From contig CAJTLY010000010.1 of the NCBI GenBank assembly GCA_910577095.1, forward strand, positions 1 through 64,000: 64,000 nt of DNA, read 5' to 3'. The notes under the pieces were generated by a model that worked only from the letters and a program-made list of their open reading frames with translations, searched no databases and was not told the DNA's origin. Position numbers and translations under genes: made by a program. Each line of letters starts with the position of its first letter. Positions within the stretch are counted from its first letter, which is position 1. This DNA comes from an uncultured Alphaproteobacteria bacterium (GTDB lineage Bacteria; Pseudomonadota; Alphaproteobacteria; RF32; CAG-239). Of the stretch, positions 1 to 7,833 are shown piece by piece.

Positions 1-96
1 CGTCAGGTCCTGATCCGACGACAAGTCCTTCGGATTGACTTTCTTTCCCGAATCCAACTTCTCTACATATTCTTTGACGTTTTTGATTTTTTCCAT
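1..96 (-). CDS. Unknown small protein, 5' part only
   Basis: The first 32 codons of a minus-strand gene run off the left edge of the window. The ATG is at 94-96 and a strong AAGGAGA Shine-Dalgarno lies just upstream on that strand (about 102-108), which fixes the start. The visible residues are rich in Lys, Asp and Ser (MEKIKNVKEYVEKLDSGKK...) with no signal peptide or membrane segment. No family is recognisable from this fragment and the function is unknown. The long AT-rich region upstream contains a TTGACA hexamer on the same strand (200-205). Confidence 0.6.
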   Translation of the reverse strand, partial: MEKIKNVKEYVEKLDSGKKVNPKDLSSDQDLT

Positions 97-464
97 TTTC
101 TTCTCCTTAACGGTTATGAGTGGCAGATTGATATATATTATATTATTGTTTTAATATATATTAATATTTATATATAAAAATAATGATATGTATTGTGGTT
201 GTCAAGTTGTTTTCAATTTTATTTAAGATAGCGGTTGTTTTTGCGGTCTTTTGCATATCCAATCGAATATTAAAAGATAATAAAGTGTAAAAAGGTATAA
301 ATATAATGAGGTTTGGGCGGCTTTGTTATGAGAGATTTTTATTTTTGATCATCTGATGAAACAGAAAAAACATAGATTTGAAAATCACGATCGTCAAAGA
401 CGGATGTGTTGACAAAATTTTGTACATATGGTAGAAAGAAAAAAGTAACAAAATTTTTAATGAC
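97..464. other. AT-rich intergenic region between divergent genes
   Basis: This 368-bp gap separates two divergently transcribed genes and contains no credible reading frame. About 120-190 is almost pure A/T with many TATA-like hexamers. On the minus strand TTGACA (200-205) followed after 17 bp by TATTTT could be the promoter of the leftward gene. On the plus strand TTGACA at 409-414 is a candidate for the rightward gene. No hairpin terminator was seen. Confidence 0.5.
409..437 (+). promoter_or_regulatory. Putative sigma70-type promoter for the HAD-like gene
   Basis: A perfect TTGACA box at 409-414 is followed after 17 bp by TAGAAA at 432-437, a 4/6 match to TATAAT. Transcription would begin about 20 bp before the ATG at 465. 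The -10 match is modest. Confidence 0.4.
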
Positions 465-1136
465 ATGAGTAAATTATTTATTTTAGGATGGGACAATTGT
501 CTTATCTCCGACGTTACTTTACATAAAGTACATCCGTCGTATGTTCAAATGTGGCAAACTGTTGATCCGCTTATGGGTGCCAAATGGACGTTTGCCGATA
601 CAATGCGTATGCAGGGGCTTTCTCCGCAACAGGTGTGGAATGAACTTGCGCTTCTGCTGGGAAAAGAAAAAGCAGAGCACGGTCGCCGGATTTTCTACGA
701 TACCTATCGTCAACTGCCGGTGCCTCCGCTGACGCCCAACGCCGAATTGCTGTTGGAAACGCTGCAGACATGCGGTTGCGACGTGGTAGTGGTTTCCAAC
801 AAAAACCAGTCTCTTCTGGAAGAGGAAATCGACCGCTTGCAGTTAGGCAAGCTGATTGACGTCGCCCTCGGAACAACGGCAGATTCTGCGGTGCAGTTTG
901 ATCCTGCCGATCCGAACCAGAAGCTGAAAAGCCGCTGCCGCCTGCTCGAACAGGCTATCGGCAGCTGTCCGGACGCCGAGGAGGTTATCGTTGTTGCCGG
1001 TGCCGGTTATGCGGAGGCTGCCTATCGGATTAAGGTTGATCGTTTCGAAGAAGCTTCGGCGCCGGTATTCGACTGGGTTGCCGCTCAGGTAAAAGAAGAA
1101 GCCGATCGTGCGACGGCAAACAAGAAGCAGCGGTAA
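465..1136 (+). CDS. HAD-superfamily-like protein lacking catalytic aspartates
   Basis: The 223-aa protein has the layout of a phosphoglycolate-phosphatase-like HAD hydrolase. A start motif resembling FDLDGTLVDS occupies residues 5-16, followed by a helical cap and a hydrophobic strand ending in Ser-Asn-Lys (VVVVSNK, about 107-113), which is HAD motif II. However, motif I reads LGWDNCLISD: the nucleophile position holds Gly8, and only the second Asp (Asp10) is kept. The motif IV region reads VVAGAGYAEAA where a GD...D pair is expected. It therefore looks like a non-catalytic relative, perhaps a regulatory or scaffold protein; this is inference. It is monocistronic with a strong terminator downstream and only a weak SD, so the start is not certain. 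Confidence 0.6.
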   Translation: MSKLFILGWDNCLISDVTLHKVHPSYVQMWQTVDPLMGAKWTFADTMRMQGLSPQQVWNELALLLGKEKAEHGRRIFYDTYRQLPVPPLTPNAELLLETLQTCGCDVVVVSNKNQSLLEEEIDRLQLGKLIDVALGTTADSAVQFDPADPNQKLKSRCRLLEQAIGSCPDAEEVIVVAGAGYAEAAYRIKVDRFEEASAPVFDWVAAQVKEEADRATANKKQR

Positions 1137-1197
1137 ATGATCCGAGAGAGAGGATCGTCCCTAAAAGAACAACCGTCATTGACGGAACACGACCAAG

Positions 1198-1225
1198 AAA
1201 GCCCGACTTTGAAAGTCGGGCTTTT
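1198..1225 (+). terminator. Intrinsic terminator after the HAD-like gene
   Basis: AAAGCCCGACTTT and its exact complement AAAGTCGGGCTTT form a 13-bp inverted repeat (in practice a shorter stem with a small loop) followed by T residues, 62 bp after the stop codon. Confidence 0.8.
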
Positions 1226-1363
1226 GCTTTATATCGGTTATCTGAACCGGGCAGGAAGGAAAACGCTTGGCTCTTTAACGAACTTGTGATAGTTGTTTAA
1301 AAGACAATGATTAAGGAATAAAAAAGCGGACTGATATAAACGGTAAGAAAGGAAAAGTGCAAA

Positions 1364-1921
1364 ATGAGAAATCTGTGGTTGGGCCTGATGATGTTGGGAA
1401 TGTTTGTGTCGGGAAGTGCCGGCGCGCAAATTGCGAATCCGTTGGCGGCAGAAAGCCTGACGCCGGCATGGAGCGTTTCCACGGCCGACCCGATGTATAT
1501 CAATGCTTATAATCTGAAGAATAAGCTCGAACTGGTGATTTTTACCGATGACCTTGCGCCGGTCGGTACGCGCTGCGAAAAGGGCAAGGTACTGAAGGAT
1601 GTCAAGTTTACGGTGGCTTTTTTCATTGCGCCGGATCAGGTAAATCGAAATCCGGAACGAATTATCCGTAAGGTTAAAATGAAAATCAGCCGCAAGAGCC
1701 AGACATATCTTCCCCGCGCGGTGGTAATCGATTCTTACGATAAGGACAGCCGTCCGGAAAACGGTCAGCCGATCCGTCTCGGCAAATTGCAGTTCACGTC
1801 TCCGTACAGTTGCCATAATCTTGACGGCGTCGAGTTTAAAATTTATAATTTGGAGGTTAACGGACGGGATGTTCCGGAATTGAAATTCCGGGTTGAGTAC
1901 CTTCCCGCAACCAAAGACTGA
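1364..1921 (+). CDS. Predicted secreted protein of unknown function
   Basis: The 185-aa protein begins with a classical signal peptide (MRNLWLGLMMLGMFVSGSAGAQ, cleavage likely after the AxA at about residue 21). The mature part is mostly beta-prone with two cysteines (CEKG near 69 and SCHNL near 147) that could form a disulfide in the periplasm. I recognise no enzyme motif. The start is supported by an AGGAAA Shine-Dalgarno about 9 bp upstream. A terminator on each side suggests a single-gene unit. Confidence 0.6.
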   Translation: MRNLWLGLMMLGMFVSGSAGAQIANPLAAESLTPAWSVSTADPMYINAYNLKNKLELVIFTDDLAPVGTRCEKGKVLKDVKFTVAFFIAPDQVNRNPERIIRKVKMKISRKSQTYLPRAVVIDSYDKDSRPENGQPIRLGKLQFTSPYSCHNLDGVEFKIYNLEVNGRDVPELKFRVEYLPATKD

Positions 1922-1957
1922 AAACGCTCTGGGTCGGGCGTAAAGGACGGAACATAA

Positions 1958-1986
1958 AAAAAGCCTGTTGCGAGAACAGGCTTTTT
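1958..1986. terminator. Bidirectional terminator between convergent genes
   Basis: AAAAAGCCTGTT (1958-1969), a 5-nt loop, and AACAGGCTTTTT (1975-1986) form a perfect 12-bp stem with A and T tracts on both sides. It serves the secreted-protein gene on the plus strand and the DUF805 gene on the minus strand. Confidence 0.85.
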
Positions 1987-2001
1987 AACTTGCGAAATAA
2001 G

Positions 2002-2415
2002 TTATTTTGACGGTTCGCCCCACTGGTTGGCTTTGGCTTCGCCCGGCTGGCAGAACCAATAGATCAGAGCGATCGGGCCGACGACCGGAACGACAGCGAT
2101 CAGGAACCAGAACCAAGGTTTGCCGAGGTCGTGAACCCGGCGAACGGTCATGGCCAGGTTGGGAACAAAAGTTGCCAAACCCAACAGCATTCCGAGTACG
2201 GGCTGACCGAACAAAAGGGTGTCAACAATTGCTGCCGGAATGGCAATCAGAGTATAAAACATGATGTAATACCAATATTGCGAGCGGCTGGCACGGCCTT
2301 GGAAATCGGTGTATTGTTGTTTGAGAACGTCAACAAAATATTTGTTGAAACCGTCTTTGTTGAGAACGGAAACAATATACTTGTTGAAAACATTTTTAAT
2401 CTTTTCAATGTCCAT
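2002..2415 (-). CDS. DUF805 family inner-membrane protein
   Basis: The 137-aa protein matches the DUF805 (YhaH-like) pattern: a soluble N-terminus, the 'F.GRASRSQYW' signature (residues about 39-48), then three to four hydrophobic helices with the conserved 'RRVHDLGKPWFWFL' segment (about 92-105) and a C-terminal 'W' motif. It carries an extra N-terminal stretch of about 35 residues in which two similar segments (VFNKYIVSVL and GFNKYFVDVL) repeat. The family has no established biochemical role. AAGGATAT upstream of the ATG supports the start. It reads towards a shared terminator at 1958-1986. Confidence 0.8.
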   Translation of the reverse strand: MDIEKIKNVFNKYIVSVLNKDGFNKYFVDVLKQQYTDFQGRASRSQYWYYIMFYTLIAIPAAIVDTLLFGQPVLGMLLGLATFVPNLAMTVRRVHDLGKPWFWFLIAVVPVVGPIALIYWFCQPGEAKANQWGEPSK

Positions 2416-2655
2416 TAAAGATATCCTTATTAAAAAATGAAATTAACTTCGTTAATTAAAATGCACTTATAATCTTAAAAATGCAATTATTAAATTAGGA
2501 AACTGCACATTATTTGTGAAATTGAATTTTTTCCGACCAGGCAAACCGATAACAACGATCGAAGCGGCTTTTGCCGTCGGTCGATAAAATATGGTTCCGC
2601 AAACTTTTCAAGTTCCGACTGACATTGCGAACGGTTAAGGCGGTGTTGAAAATGC

Positions 2656-3093
2656 CTACGGTATTGGCGTTTCCGGCGGCGTACAGATTGCCGGGGTGAA
2701 CGTACAGTCAAACAGAAAGTTGCCGAAACTGTCGTGATAAACCGTGGAGGCCGTCAGTCCGGAAGCGAACATGACTTCCAGCCCCTGACACATTGCGGGC
2801 AGCAATTGCCGGCAACCGAAGTCCTGCAACCGGGCAATCATGTCGGTGCGTTCGCCGTCATCAAGACTGGCGGTGTCGATATTGACGATATAGGTATATT
2901 TTATTTCTTTGCCGGTACGGCGGATATCAATCCAGCGGATGCCGTTTTGAATTTGCACCGGCAGCATTTGCTGCATCCGGCCGAGTTGTCCGTCAATCTC
3001 ATCGTCGCTGAGCCGGCGGGGGCGGTTTTCGTCCGCCCGGGCCGGTAAAATGAACGCCAAAAAGACCAGCAACGGAATAATGACGCTTCTCAT
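2656..3093 (-). CDS. Secreted protein of unknown function, tandem paralogue 2
   Basis: With the ATG at 3091-3093 the protein is 145 aa and begins with a signal peptide (MRSVIIPLLVFLAFILPARADE); an upstream in-frame start would add 18 non-signal-like residues and is less likely. The mature part contains 'LPVQIQNGIRWIDIR', a central beta-rich segment and several cysteines (CRQLL, MCQGLEV, FDCTF, AIC). The same order of motifs is seen in the gene immediately upstream, which it follows after only 4 bp, so the pair is an operon produced by duplication. No known domain was recognised; a periplasmic location with disulfides is inferred. Confidence 0.6.
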   Translation of the reverse strand: MRSVIIPLLVFLAFILPARADENRPRRLSDDEIDGQLGRMQQMLPVQIQNGIRWIDIRRTGKEIKYTYIVNIDTASLDDGERTDMIARLQDFGCRQLLPAMCQGLEVMFASGLTASTVYHDSFGNFLFDCTFTPAICTPPETPIP

Positions 3094-3097
3094 TATG

Positions 3098-3649
3098 TTA
3101 CTCCGCAGCTTTTGCCGGTTGGCTATATTTGGCCACCAAGTCGGCACAGTCTTTTTTGTTAAATCCGCAGTGAAGGAACTGTTGTCCCGCTTTGTCGTTG
3201 TATGTGGCGGCGATGTTGGTCAATCGGGGAGAAAACGTGCTCATCAGGTCGAGACTGACGCACAGTATCGGTTTGACTTGCGGACACATTTCGGTTTTTA
3301 TTTTGGCAACGATCTCCTGTTTCTGAGCAGGATCGAAACCTTTGCGCAGTTCTTCGGGGAGAGCGTTAAGCATTTCGTCAATGTCGATTTGGTAAATATA
3401 ATTGAGACTGTCGTCGTTGACAGCGATATCCTGCCAAACGACGCCGGGATTTACCTGCATCGGCAGCGTTGATTTGAGCGATTGAATTTGATTTTGAATG
3501 GCGTCTTCAAGATATTTTTCAAGGTCGGGATTTTGTGCGGCGGCGTTGGCAACCGAACTTGGCGACAAAACGGCGGCGTTCGTTTCGGCGGCATCGGCTG
3601 CCGGAACCAGTAAAACCGGGAAAATCAGCGTCCAGATAAATTTTTTCAT
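3098..3649 (-). CDS. Secreted protein of unknown function, tandem paralogue 1
   Basis: The 183-aa protein starts with a signal peptide (MKKFIWTLIFPVLLVPAADAAE). It then shows the same scheme as its downstream neighbour: 'LPMQVNPGVVWQDIA', a 'YIYQIDID' strand, 'MCPQVKPILCVSLDLM', and 'FLHCGFNKKDC'. The shared spacing of the W, the Tyr-rich strand and the paired cysteines shows that they are paralogues. It has an extra helical segment (residues about 30-60) that the second copy lacks. GGAG lies upstream of the ATG on this strand. Function unknown. Confidence 0.6.
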   Translation of the reverse strand: MKKFIWTLIFPVLLVPAADAAETNAAVLSPSSVANAAAQNPDLEKYLEDAIQNQIQSLKSTLPMQVNPGVVWQDIAVNDDSLNYIYQIDIDEMLNALPEELRKGFDPAQKQEIVAKIKTEMCPQVKPILCVSLDLMSTFSPRLTNIAATYNDKAGQQFLHCGFNKKDCADLVAKYSQPAKAAE

Positions 3650-3731
3650 TAATAAGCACTCCTCTAATAATTAACTGCTTTTCAGGATAATTTAAAAAAA
3701 GGACAAGAGCAACATCTATCTGAAAAAATCG

Positions 3732-3761
3732 AAAAAAACCCCGGATGCAGAGCATGCGGGG
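3732..3761 (-). terminator. Minus-strand terminator
   Basis: A GC-rich hairpin (CCCCGCATGC pairing with GCATCCGGGG, one mismatch) is followed on the minus strand by seven T residues, just after the stop codon of the 3782-4240 gene. Confidence 0.7.
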
Positions 3762-3781
3762 CAAAAAATCTTTTTTTGTGT

Positions 3782-4240
3782 TTAAGGCTGTGCGGTTCCG
3801 CCGACGACGCAGACCGGGCAGGCAATGCCGCAGTCATCGATCAGCATACTCTGGGAAATCAGGGTATGGATGGTGGCGTTCTTGAAATTAACGGCATAAT
3901 TGTAAGCCGTGTAACCCGAGCCTTGCAAACGTCCGGTAGACCAGGCGAGCAGATCCTGCGGCAGCGGCTTTTGACCGATGCTCCGGCGGCGGCGGTTGAT
4001 TTCGTCGAGATTGAAAAAGATGAAAAATAAAATTTTAGCCGAAGCAATATAACCGCCGTGTTCGAGACACCAGTTATCGGCTTTGCGATACATCTTTTTG
4101 TTGGAAGAAAAGTCAACCAGAGAAATGCCGTCGGTAAGATAAATGCCTTTAACCTGATCGGCGGAAACGTTCTGAGATGCGTACTGCCCGTTTTTCAGCA
4201 GAAAATCTCCGAATTTCGGGGTGATTGTTAAGTTATTCAT
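3782..4240 (-). CDS. Hypothetical protein with a C-terminal CxxxCPxC motif
   Basis: The 152-aa protein has no signal peptide and no clear membrane helix, although residues about 67-76 (SAKILFFIFF) are hydrophobic. Near the C-terminus 'DDCGIACPVC' gives three closely spaced cysteines that could bind metal or form a disulfide. No family was recognised. There is no obvious Shine-Dalgarno ahead of the ATG. A minus-strand terminator lies directly downstream, so it is probably transcribed alone. Confidence 0.5.
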   Translation of the reverse strand: MNNLTITPKFGDFLLKNGQYASQNVSADQVKGIYLTDGISLVDFSSNKKMYRKADNWCLEHGGYIASAKILFFIFFNLDEINRRRRSIGQKPLPQDLLAWSTGRLQGSGYTAYNYAVNFKNATIHTLISQSMLIDDCGIACPVCVVGGTAQP

Positions 4241-4313
4241 GGTCTGAAAATTTATAATTGTTGTTTAAATAATTTTATTGCATCGGATAAGATAATCTTT
4301 TCGGCAACAATTG

Positions 4314-4955
4314 TCAAGGTCGTCGCATCAGGAAAAGCGCAAGATCGGTAAGAAAGGGGAGAGTACGGTTGAGGACGTTGTCGGAATGGCGATAAAAATC
4401 ACGCATGTCAAGCCGCCATTCAAGCTGTAAGATGCCCGGCTGCGACGAAAGGCGCTGCAAGTCTCCGGTCAGGCCGAAACGTCCGGTGTAGTCGGGATGA
4501 TTGAGGACCCAACTGATTTTATATTTGTCGGCCAGGGAGGCAATTTGCGCCAAAACGGGACCGTAGATCCGCGGTGCCAGAATACCGGTGCCGACCGCCA
4601 GTTCAAAAACCCGTTCGCCGCTCATGCCGTGAATGTCCAGAAAACAATGGTTTTGCAGCCGGTGACCGGTGATGAAAGCGGTTATCGAATGTTCTTCGGG
4701 GGCGAATCGGCGCCGGGTTAAGGCGGAAGCGCCGCTGTCGATTGCGGCCGTGCGCGCCAGAGCGCCGGTATAGAGATCGGGCTTTTTGACGGCGTGTCCG
4801 CGAAAGGTTCGGGTGGCATGCGGTGCGCTGAAAATCAAGGCGCTCCGGTTGTCATAAAAACGGTAAATCGGTTCGTCTTCAAGGCCGCAATAGTTGCCGG
4901 CCGCATAATCAGGTTCATATTTCTTAAGTAAATTCAGCATCGTAAAATCCATCAT
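4314..4955 (-). CDS. N-formylglutamate amidohydrolase-like hydrolase (putative)
   Basis: The 213-aa protein has features of the FGase (HutG) superfamily, a group of zinc-dependent amidohydrolases: an early 'SAPHATRTFRG' segment (His about 46), 'FLDIHGMSGERVFELAVG' (Asp-x-His about residues 107-109) and a late 'LQLEWRLDMR' segment. The family hydrolyses N-formyl-glutamate or related amide bonds, but the pathway here is not indicated by neighbours. A TATAAT box on this strand (complement of 4966-4971) lies very close to the ATG, so initiation may instead be at the internal ATG ending at 4940. Family assignment is by motif only. Confidence 0.5.
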   Translation of the reverse strand: MMDFTMLNLLKKYEPDYAAGNYCGLEDEPIYRFYDNRSALIFSAPHATRTFRGHAVKKPDLYTGALARTAAIDSGASALTRRRFAPEEHSITAFITGHRLQNHCFLDIHGMSGERVFELAVGTGILAPRIYGPVLAQIASLADKYKISWVLNHPDYTGRFGLTGDLQRLSSQPGILQLEWRLDMRDFYRHSDNVLNRTLPFLTDLALFLMRRP

Positions 4956-4988
4956 GTTTGCTCGGATTATAGCATATCCGCATTGTAT

Positions 4989-5018
4989 TTATCCCCGTTA
5001 TTCACAGGCTGTGCATAA
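4989..5018. promoter_or_regulatory. Cluster of three DnaA-box-like 9-mers upstream of dnaB
   Basis: Three 9-mers sit almost end to end: TTATCCCCG (4989-4997, 7/9), TTATTCACA (4998-5006) and, after 3 bp, TGTGCATAA (5010-5018), which is TTATGCACA on the other strand. The last two fit the TTATNCACA consensus and face each other. Such a group is typical of DnaA-controlled promoters or origin modules. It lies about 100 bp ahead of the replicative helicase gene, so DnaA control of dnaB is plausible. Confidence 0.55.
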
Positions 5019-5118
5019 CTAAAAGGGAAAAGCGTAAGATAATATTTGTTTTTAAATTAAATCCTGCTACAACAAAGCCGGTATTAAGACTGAAAAAAAT
5101 CGACGGAGACCGGATCAG

Positions 5119-6579
5119 ATGGAAAAAATCGACGCAAATTCATTGCCGCAGAATATCGAAGCCGAACAGGCGCTGCTGGGTGCGCTGCTGGCCAACAACA
5201 AAGCTTATGAACAAGTATCGGACTTTTTGAAACCGGCGCATTTTGCCGAGGCGGTGAATGCCAAAATTTTTGAAGTGGTTTCCAAACTGATCTCGCGCGG
5301 TCATACCGCCGATACGATTACGCTTAAAAACTATTTTGAGCAGGAAGGCGTCCTTAATGAGGTCGGCGGGTACAAATATCTGATCAAACTGGCGGAAAGT
5401 TCTTCGCCGCTGACCAACCCCGAATATTATGCTCAATACATTTATGACCAGTATTTGCGTCGGGAACTGATTGCTACCGGTTATGACATCGTTAACAACG
5501 CCATGAAAGAGAATATCGACTCTTCGGCTTCGGTACAGATCGAAGAGGCGGAAAGACGCCTGTACGAGCTTTCGGACAAAGGCGACGGCCAGCGCGGGTT
5601 TGTCGAGTTTTCGGATGCGTTGACCCAGTCGCTCAATACAATTGAAAAAGCCTATCAGCGCGAGGGGAAAATTTCGGGTATTTCCACCGGGTTAAACAAT
5701 CTTGACCGGCGTACCGGCGGGTTGAACAATTCGGACCTGATCATTTTGGCCGGACGTCCGGCGATGGGAAAAACAGCTCTGGCGACCAACATTGCCTATA
5801 ACGTGGCCGACTGGATGAGCCGCGAGCGCAATTTGGAAGAAAAAGCGCGCGGGGTTGCTTTTTTCTCACTCGAAATGTCGGCCGACCAGCTGGCAACCCG
5901 CGTATTGTCCAGTGCAGCTGCCATTTCGTCGCAAAAAATGCGCAACGGCGACATTGACAACGGCGAATTTGAGCGAATTGCCGCCTGTGTGCGGATGTTG
6001 GAAAAAATGCCGCTGTACATTGACGATACGCCGGGTCTGACCATCAACGCCATCCGCAACCGGGCACGGCGGTTGAAACGCAGCAAAGGATTGGGGCTGA
6101 TCGTGATTGACTATATCCAGCTGATTACCGGAAACGCAAGCCGCGGCGAAGCCAACCGGGTGCAGGAATTGTCGGAAATTTCGCGCGGTCTGAAAATTAT
6201 GGCCAAGGAACTCAACGTGCCGGTGATTGCGTTGTCGCAGCTTAACCGCGGCGTAGAGATGCGCGATGACAAGCGTCCGGTAATGTCGGATTTGCGCGAA
6301 TCGGGATCTATTGAACAGGATGCCGATATCGTTTTGTTTGTTTATCGTGAGAACTATTATATTCAAAACGAGGAACCGAAAGAAACCGACAAAAACTATT
6401 CGCCGGAAAAACATGACAAATGGGAAGCGCGCATGCAGGCCACCCGTCATCGTGCCGACGTGATTATCGGCAAACACCGTCACGGGCCGACCGGAACGGT
6501 CAAACTCGGCTGGCAGGGCGAATATGCGCTGTTTACCGATCCGATCGAAGACGACCAACTGCCGGAACAGATCGGATAG
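5119..6579 (+). CDS. dnaB: Replicative DNA helicase DnaB
   Basis: The 486-aa protein is full length for DnaB. The N-terminal domain (about 10-110, 'NIEAEQALLGALL') is followed by a linker and the RecA-like ATPase. Walker A is GRPAMGKT at 212-219; the hydrophobic Walker B strand 'LIVIDYIQLI' lies near 330, with 'LSQLNRGVE' and the arginine-finger region 'DLRESGSIEQDAD' after it. A C-terminal insertion of charged residues (about 415-445) precedes the final 'HRHGPTGTV'. It unwinds DNA at the fork as a ring hexamer loaded at the origin. GGAG lies about 10 bp before the ATG. DnaA-box-like sites are just upstream and the UPF0260 gene follows after 3 bp. Confidence 0.97.
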   Translation: MEKIDANSLPQNIEAEQALLGALLANNKAYEQVSDFLKPAHFAEAVNAKIFEVVSKLISRGHTADTITLKNYFEQEGVLNEVGGYKYLIKLAESSSPLTNPEYYAQYIYDQYLRRELIATGYDIVNNAMKENIDSSASVQIEEAERRLYELSDKGDGQRGFVEFSDALTQSLNTIEKAYQREGKISGISTGLNNLDRRTGGLNNSDLIILAGRPAMGKTALATNIAYNVADWMSRERNLEEKARGVAFFSLEMSADQLATRVLSSAAAISSQKMRNGDIDNGEFERIAACVRMLEKMPLYIDDTPGLTINAIRNRARRLKRSKGLGLIVIDYIQLITGNASRGEANRVQELSEISRGLKIMAKELNVPVIALSQLNRGVEMRDDKRPVMSDLRESGSIEQDADIVLFVYRENYYIQNEEPKETDKNYSPEKHDKWEARMQATRHRADVIIGKHRHGPTGTVKLGWQGEYALFTDPIEDDQLPEQIG

Positions 6580-6582
6580 GCG

Positions 6583-7086
6583 ATGGAAAAGAAGCGTTAT
6601 ATTGTCACGATTGCCCGACGCGATCCGGTGGCGGAGGCGCAAAATACGGTAGAGCCCGAATTTTGGAAAAAGAAAAAGCTGGAACAAATGTCAGCCGCAG
6701 AATGGGAATTGTTGTGCGACGGTTGCGGCAAGTGTTGTCTCAATAAGCTGGAGATTGAGGGCAAAATTCATTTTACCTGTGTGCGCTGCCGTTTTTTGGA
6801 TACCAAAAGTTGCTTGTGCCGAATTTATGAAAACCGTTTTGAAAAAGTGCCCGACTGTCGCAGCGTCGATTTGAAAGCAATTCGCGAAAAACCGCGCTGG
6901 TTGCCGCGCACCTGTGCCTATTGGCTGTTGGACAACGGACATGAACTGCCGGCGTGGCATCCGTTGGTGAGCGGCGACAAAGAAAGCGTGCATCGCGCTT
7001 TTCAGTCGGTGCGCGGGCGGCTGATTATCTCCGAATCGGAAGTGAAGCATTATGAAGATTACATTGTTGACTGGAAAGACGTTTGA
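6583..7086 (+). CDS. UPF0260/YcgN-type cysteine-cluster protein
   Basis: The 167-aa protein has the nine-cysteine pattern of the YcgN/YkgJ family: C45xxC48xxC51C52, C66xxC69, C77xC79 and C92. The family is annotated as a zinc- or iron-chelating domain and its biochemical role is unsettled. The context 'CDGCGKCCLNKLE' and 'FTCVRCRFLD' fits the UPF0260 subfamily well. It starts 3 bp after the dnaB stop codon and overlaps the next gene by 35 bp, so the three genes are probably co-transcribed. Confidence 0.85.
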   Translation: MEKKRYIVTIARRDPVAEAQNTVEPEFWKKKKLEQMSAAEWELLCDGCGKCCLNKLEIEGKIHFTCVRCRFLDTKSCLCRIYENRFEKVPDCRSVDLKAIREKPRWLPRTCAYWLLDNGHELPAWHPLVSGDKESVHRAFQSVRGRLIISESEVKHYEDYIVDWKDV

Positions 7087-7762
7087 GATTGAAGAAAAAT
7101 CCGGGCTGCCGCTTAAGGTCGTGCAATCTTCCCGTTGCCGGCGCCTCAGTCTCCGAATCGATCAAAAAGAAAAAAAGGCGGTATTAAACCTGCCGCCGTT
7201 GTGTACGGTGCGGCGGGCATTGCAGTTTGTCGAAGCCAACCGCGGCTGGATAGAAAAACATCTGGCAGAAATTCCCGCAAGCCGTCGTTTTGCCGACGGC
7301 GAAGAGATCAGCCTGCTGGGTCGTCCGACGACGATTCGCCATTGTCCGGGTCTGAAAGGCGGTGCGGTGCTTGAAGACGGCATTCTTAAAGTTTCGGGCG
7401 AGGCGGCGTTTTTACCGCGACGGGTCAAAGACTTTATCCGTCGGCAGGCTCAGGCCTATCTGCTTGAGTTGTCAAAGCAAAAAGCGGCGCTGATCGGCTG
7501 CCGGGTCAACCGGGTGACGATCAAAGACACCAAATCGCGCTGGGGCAGTTGTTCGACGCTCGACAATATCAATTATAACTGGCGGATTGCGTTGGCTCCG
7601 GCAGAGGTGATCGACTATCTGGCGGCACATGAAGTGGCGCATCTTAAACATCGCGACCACTCGCGCGCATTTTGGACTTGTGTGAAGAATCTCAGTTGTT
7701 GTGCCGATTCCGGACGCCGCTGGCTCAAGCTTAACAGCCGGTTATTGTATGCCTATGAGTAA
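7052..7762 (+). CDS. YgjP-like (DUF45/M48-type) zinc metalloprotease
   Basis: The 236-aa protein carries the YgjP/SprT-like metallopeptidase signature: 'TKSRWGSCS' at about 160-168 followed by HEVAH (His193, Glu194, His197) and a third His ligand in 'HRDHSRAFW' (about 200-208). The N-terminal half (SRCRRLSLRIDQ...) is the usual beta-rich DUF45 lead-in. Members are cytoplasmic peptidase-like proteins of uncertain substrate. The start is supported by GGAAG upstream and lies inside the preceding gene, which indicates translational coupling. Confidence 0.85.
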   Translation: MKITLLTGKTFEIEEKSGLPLKVVQSSRCRRLSLRIDQKEKKAVLNLPPLCTVRRALQFVEANRGWIEKHLAEIPASRRFADGEEISLLGRPTTIRHCPGLKGGAVLEDGILKVSGEAAFLPRRVKDFIRRQAQAYLLELSKQKAALIGCRVNRVTIKDTKSRWGSCSTLDNINYNWRIALAPAEVIDYLAAHEVAHLKHRDHSRAFWTCVKNLSCCADSGRRWLKLNSRLLYAYE

Positions 7763-7767
7763 TCTGC

Positions 7768-7796
7768 TTGATTTGCGTCAATAAAAAAACTATATT
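7768..7796 (+). promoter_or_regulatory. Sigma70-type promoter of the BI-1 gene
   Basis: TTGATT (7768-7773), a 17-bp spacer and TATATT (7791-7796) lie between the metalloprotease stop codon and the BI-1 start. The transcript would begin near 7803 with a leader of about 30 nt holding the GAGGAG ribosome site. Confidence 0.6.
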
Positions 7797-7833
7797 ATAG
7801 GCAGTGAACATATCTAATTTTGAGGAGAAACTT

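Noticed and set aside
4989..5018. Chromosomal replication origin
   Set aside because: Three DnaA-like boxes are too few and no DUE repeats, dnaA, hemE or parAB genes are nearby; kept only as a regulatory cluster.
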